Under the pieces are notes generated by a model that did no database searches, was not told the DNA's origin, and was given only the letters and a program-made list of their open reading frames with translations. The position numbers and the translations under genes were made by a program. Below, one piece after another: positions 4,613 through 7,061 of a DNA stretch of 7,061 nucleotides. The DNA comes from Clostridiales bacterium (lineage in GTDB: Bacteria > Bacillota > Clostridia > Christensenellales > Aristaeellaceae). The number at the start of each line of letters is the position of its first letter. Position 1 is the first letter of the stretch. The stretch covers positions 1-7,061 of the forward strand of contig DXVG01000092.1 in the NCBI GenBank assembly GCA_019409045.1. The letters run 5' to 3'.

Positions 4613-6784
4613 TTACCGCCTGGGCGGTCTGCCGCCGCGGTCGCGCCCGCCGCGGTCGCCGTCGCGGCGCGGGGGACGGCGCACGGGCATGGACTCGTCG
4701 TCGTACTGGATGTCGTTGCGGATCAGGTTGATGCGGCCCTGCGCGTCGATCTCGGCCACCTTACACTCCAGCTCGTCGCCGATCTTGACCACGTCTTCCA
4801 CCTTCTCCACGCGGCCGTTGGCGAGCTTGGAGATGTGGATCATGCCGTCCTTGCCCGGCGCGTACTCGACGAACGCGCCGAAGGACATGATGCGGGCCAC
4901 CTTGCCGGTGAACACATCGCCCACCTTGAGCTCGCGCACGATGCCCTCGATGATGGACTTGGCCTTCTGCGCCGCCGCGTCGTCCGTGGTGGCGATGAAC
5001 ACGCTTCCGTCGTCCTCGATGTCGATCTTCACGCCGGTCTCCTCGATGATCTTGTTGATCATCTTGCCGCGCGGGCCCACGACCTCGCCGATCTTCTCGG
5101 GGTTGATGAAGAAGTGGACGATCTTGGGCGCGTACTTGGAAAGCTGCGGGCGCGGGGCGGGCAGCACCTCGAGCATCTTGCCGAGTATGTGCATGCGGCC
5201 GTCGTAGGCCTGCGCGAGCGCCTGCTTGAGAATGGCCTCGTCGATGCCCTTGATCTTGATGTCCATCTGGATGGCGGTGATGCCCTGCGCGGTGCCCGCC
5301 ACCTTGAAGTCCATATCTCCCAGGAAGTCCTCAAGGCCCTGTATGTCGGTGAGCACGGCCACCTTGCCGGTGTTCTCAACGTCCTTGATAAGGCCCATGG
5401 CCACGCCCGCCACGGGGCGCTTGATGGGCACGCCCGCGTCCATCAGCGCAAGCGTGGAGCCGCAGACGCTCGCCTGCGAGGTCGAGCCGTTGGAGGACAT
5501 GACCTCGCTGACCAGGCGCAGGCAGTAGGGGAACTCCTCGACCGGCGGGATCATCGGCTCCAGCGCGCGCTCAGCCAGCGCGCCGTGACCGATCTCGCGG
5601 CGGCCGGGGCTGCGCATGGGCTTGGCCTCGCCGGTGGAGTAGCCGGGGAAGTTGTAGTGGTGCATGTAGCGCTTGGAATCCTCCACGCCGATGCCGTCGA
5701 TGATCTGCTTTTCAGACACGGGGGCGAGGGTCGCCACGGTCATCACCTGTGTCTGGCCGCGGGTGAACACGCCGCTGCCGTGCGGGCGCGGGAGCACGCC
5801 CACCTCGCACCAGATGGGGCGCACCTCGGTGAGCTTGCGGCCGTCGGGGCGCACGCCCTCGTCGATGATGTGGCGGCGCATGACTTCCTTCTGAAGCGCG
5901 TACAGCGCGTCGCCGACCTCGCCCTCACGGCCCTCGAACTGCTCGGCGAAGTGCTCGGCAACCTCGGCCTTGACCTGCTCCTCGCGCGCGTTGCGCTCGG
6001 CGCGGTCGAAGGTCTCAAACATCCAGCGCACCTTTTCCAGCGCGTACTCGCGCACGGCGGCCTTCACGTCCTCGCCGGGCAAAACCAGCGGGAACTCCTT
6101 TTTCTCCTTGCCGATCTCAGAGACGATCTGGTTGATCAGCGCCACGATCTTCTTGATCTCCTCGTGGGCAAAGAGTATGCCGCCGAGCATGACCTCCTCG
6201 GAGACTTCCTTCGCGCCCGCCTCCACCATGAGCACGGCCTCGCTGGTGCCGGCCACGGTGAGGTTGAGAAGGGAGGCTTCGCGCTGCGCGTCGTTGGGGT
6301 TGACGATGTACTCGCCGTCCACATAGCCGACGTTCACCGCGCCGATGGGGCCGGCCCACGGGATCTCGCTGGTGGCGAGGGACGCGGAGGCGCCGATCAT
6401 CGCGGGGATGTCGGGGATGTTGTTGGTGTCCACCGACATGACCGTCGCCACCACGGACACGTCGTGGCGCATGCCCTTGGGAAACAGCGGGCGAAGCGGA
6501 CGGTCGATCAGGCGGGAGGTCAGGATGGCCTTCTCGGCGGGGCGGCCCTCGCGGCGGTTCCAGCTGCCGGGGATGTGGCCCACGGAGTAGAGCTTTTCTT
6601 CAAAGTCCACGCTCAGGGGGAAGAAGTCGATGCCCGGGCGCGGCGTCTTGGCCACGGTGCAGGTGGTCAGAACGCAGGTGTCGCCATAGCGCACGAAGCA
6701 CGAACCGGAGGCCTGTTCGGCGTACTTGCCGAACTCGAGCGTGAGCGTGCGGCCGCCCAGCTCCATGGAGTAGGATTTGAACAT
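4613..6784 (-). CDS. pnp: Polyribonucleotide nucleotidyltransferase (PNPase)
   Basis: PNPase is a cytoplasmic trimeric 3'-to-5' exoribonuclease that uses phosphate to release nucleoside diphosphates and can also add tails. It works in mRNA turnover. The 723-residue protein has the full family layout: first RNase PH domain (about 1-140, with SVGHIPGSWNRREGRP at 67-82), the helical linker (about 240-310), second RNase PH domain (about 311-545), KH domain (about 553-612, GxxG loop GPRG 570-573) and S1 domain (about 620-692). The catalytic block has D486 and D492 in EDFLGDMDF and S439 in the QASVCGS stretch, matching the E. coli numbering as I recall it. The tail (693-723) is rich in Arg and Gly and may bind RNA. 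The start at 6784 follows AAGGAGG (6799-6793) by 8 bases. An in-frame ATG at 6823 is less likely, as it would place this site inside the gene and add 13 unconserved residues. Confidence 0.98.
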   Translation of the reverse strand: MFKSYSMELGGRTLTLEFGKYAEQASGSCFVRYGDTCVLTTCTVAKTPRPGIDFFPLSVDFEEKLYSVGHIPGSWNRREGRPAEKAILTSRLIDRPLRPLFPKGMRHDVSVVATVMSVDTNNIPDIPAMIGASASLATSEIPWAGPIGAVNVGYVDGEYIVNPNDAQREASLLNLTVAGTSEAVLMVEAGAKEVSEEVMLGGILFAHEEIKKIVALINQIVSEIGKEKKEFPLVLPGEDVKAAVREYALEKVRWMFETFDRAERNAREEQVKAEVAEHFAEQFEGREGEVGDALYALQKEVMRRHIIDEGVRPDGRKLTEVRPIWCEVGVLPRPHGSGVFTRGQTQVMTVATLAPVSEKQIIDGIGVEDSKRYMHHYNFPGYSTGEAKPMRSPGRREIGHGALAERALEPMIPPVEEFPYCLRLVSEVMSSNGSTSQASVCGSTLALMDAGVPIKRPVAGVAMGLIKDVENTGKVAVLTDIQGLEDFLGDMDFKVAGTAQGITAIQMDIKIKGIDEAILKQALAQAYDGRMHILGKMLEVLPAPRPQLSKYAPKIVHFFINPEKIGEVVGPRGKMINKIIEETGVKIDIEDDGSVFIATTDDAAAQKAKSIIEGIVRELKVGDVFTGKVARIMSFGAFVEYAPGKDGMIHISKLANGRVEKVEDVVKIGDELECKVAEIDAQGRINLIRNDIQYDDESMPVRRPPRRDGDRGGRDRGGRPPRR

Positions 6785-6872
6785 GCGGATATCCTCCTTG
6801 TTTTCGTCGGTGCATCCGCACATGGACGCACGCCTGCGAGAAAAACTCGCACCCTAGCGTCCATGTGCGAAT
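6782..6872 (-). promoter_or_regulatory. Structured pnp leader with alternative hairpins
   Basis: Read as RNA on the minus strand, three pairings compete. (A) 6869-6857 pairs perfectly with 6829-6817 (13 bp, CGCACATGGACGC), and inside it 6851-6846 pairs with 6840-6835 around a UUUUU loop. (B) 6872-6865 pairs with 6852-6845 (8 bp including one G-U), directly followed by the U run 6845-6841, which resembles a small terminator. (C) 6820-6814 (TGCGGAT) pairs with 6790-6784 (ATCCGCA), enclosing the Shine-Dalgarno at 6799-6793 and reaching the A of the start codon; two G-U pairs can extend it over the whole AUG. A and C share 6820-6817, and A and B share both arms of B. In E. coli the pnp leader carries an RNase III-cut stem through which PNPase represses itself; a similar role is inferred here. 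Confidence 0.7.
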
Positions 6873-6898
6873 TGGGGAACATGGTTTTTGCTTGCAAA

Positions 6899-6932
6899 CC
6901 GCGCCGCCGCCCGGAAACAGGCGACGGCGCGG
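6899..6932 (-). terminator. GC-rich hairpin after rpsO, probable leaky terminator
   Basis: A 13-bp stem with one G-U pair (6932-6920 with 6911-6899) and an 8-base loop (6919-6912) lies about 30 bases after the rpsO stop. On the minus strand it is followed by TTTGCAAGC, so only three T in a row. This is weak for an intrinsic terminator and would let part of the transcription run into pnp, as in other rpsO-pnp operons. I see no clear sigma-A promoter between this hairpin and pnp. Confidence 0.6.
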
Positions 6933-6963
6933 GTCATGCCGTGAAAAGTGCTTCCGCCGCCCG

Positions 6964-7061
6964 TTACTTGCGCAGGCCCAGTTTGGCGATGAGGGCGCGG
7001 TAGGCTTCGATGTCCGTGCTCTTGAGGTAGTCCAGCAGGCCGCGGCGCTGGCCGACCATCA
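6964..7061 (-). CDS. rpsO: 30S ribosomal protein S15, C-terminal fragment cut by the right edge
   Basis: The stop TAA is at 6966-6964, and the 31 complete codons in the window encode the C-terminus of S15, a primary 16S rRNA-binding protein of the 30S platform. The readable part begins MVGQRRGLLDYLKSTDIEAY and ends RALIAKLGLRK. This fits the family ending, in which VGxRRxLLxYLxxxDxExYRxLIxxLGLR is strongly conserved. The start and about two thirds of the gene lie beyond the window. It stands immediately upstream of pnp on the same strand, the arrangement found in many bacteria. Confidence 0.97.
   Translation of the reverse strand, partial: MVGQRRGLLDYLKSTDIEAYRALIAKLGLRK

Noticed and set aside
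6785..6823. A 13-codon N-terminal extension of pnp from an ATG at 6823
   Set aside because: The perfect AAGGAGG at 6799-6793 is placed for the ATG at 6784, PNPase proteins typically start near this point, and the extension lies in the structured leader.
3197..7003. A 1268-codon open frame on the plus strand opposite the peptidase and pnp genes
   Set aside because: It lies antisense to two certain genes and has low-complexity, His/Ala/Gly/Val/Leu-rich composition with no domain sense. Long antisense frames of this kind arise from strong third-position GC bias, which removes stop codons.

Overview
The window reads as GC-rich chromosomal DNA from a Bacillota (Clostridia-like) bacterium, possibly a contig from a metagenome. 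Three things support this: the order rpsO-pnp-M16 peptidase, common in Bacillota; strong AGGAGG-type ribosome binding sites before most genes; and an AI-2E family membrane protein of the YtvI (sporulation-associated) type. A more precise taxon cannot be read from the sequence. The genes are mostly conserved housekeeping genes, and I see no phage, transposon, CRISPR array or toxin-antitoxin pair.

Layout from right to left on the minus strand: the 3' end of rpsO (ribosomal protein S15) enters at the right edge, followed by a GC-rich hairpin and a structured leader, then complete pnp (polynucleotide phosphorylase). A 117-base gap with a 13-bp hairpin separates pnp from an M16-family zinc peptidase that starts at TTG. 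Further left, also on the minus strand, lie the YtvI-like membrane protein, which has a near-consensus promoter, and the first codons of murB, cut at the left edge. Between these minus-strand blocks sits a plus-strand cassette of two overlapping genes: an ECF-type sigma factor and a single-pass membrane protein that is probably its anti-sigma factor. The cassette is divergent from ytvI and convergent with the peptidase gene, with an intrinsic terminator at the convergent junction.

Two observations stand out. First, the pnp leader can fold into mutually exclusive structures: a long 13-bp stem, a short hairpin followed by five U, and a hairpin that encloses the Shine-Dalgarno sequence and pairs up to the start codon. 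This resembles in logic, though not in sequence, the leader-based autoregulation of pnp known from E. coli. Second, the first 86 bases contain a perfect 30-bp inverted repeat that breaks murB at codon 32. It starts exactly at base 1 and has a 5-base microhomology at the junction, so it is most likely a fold-back chimera at a contig end rather than biology. No clearly new multi-gene system is visible. The least characterised genes are the sigma/anti-sigma pair.
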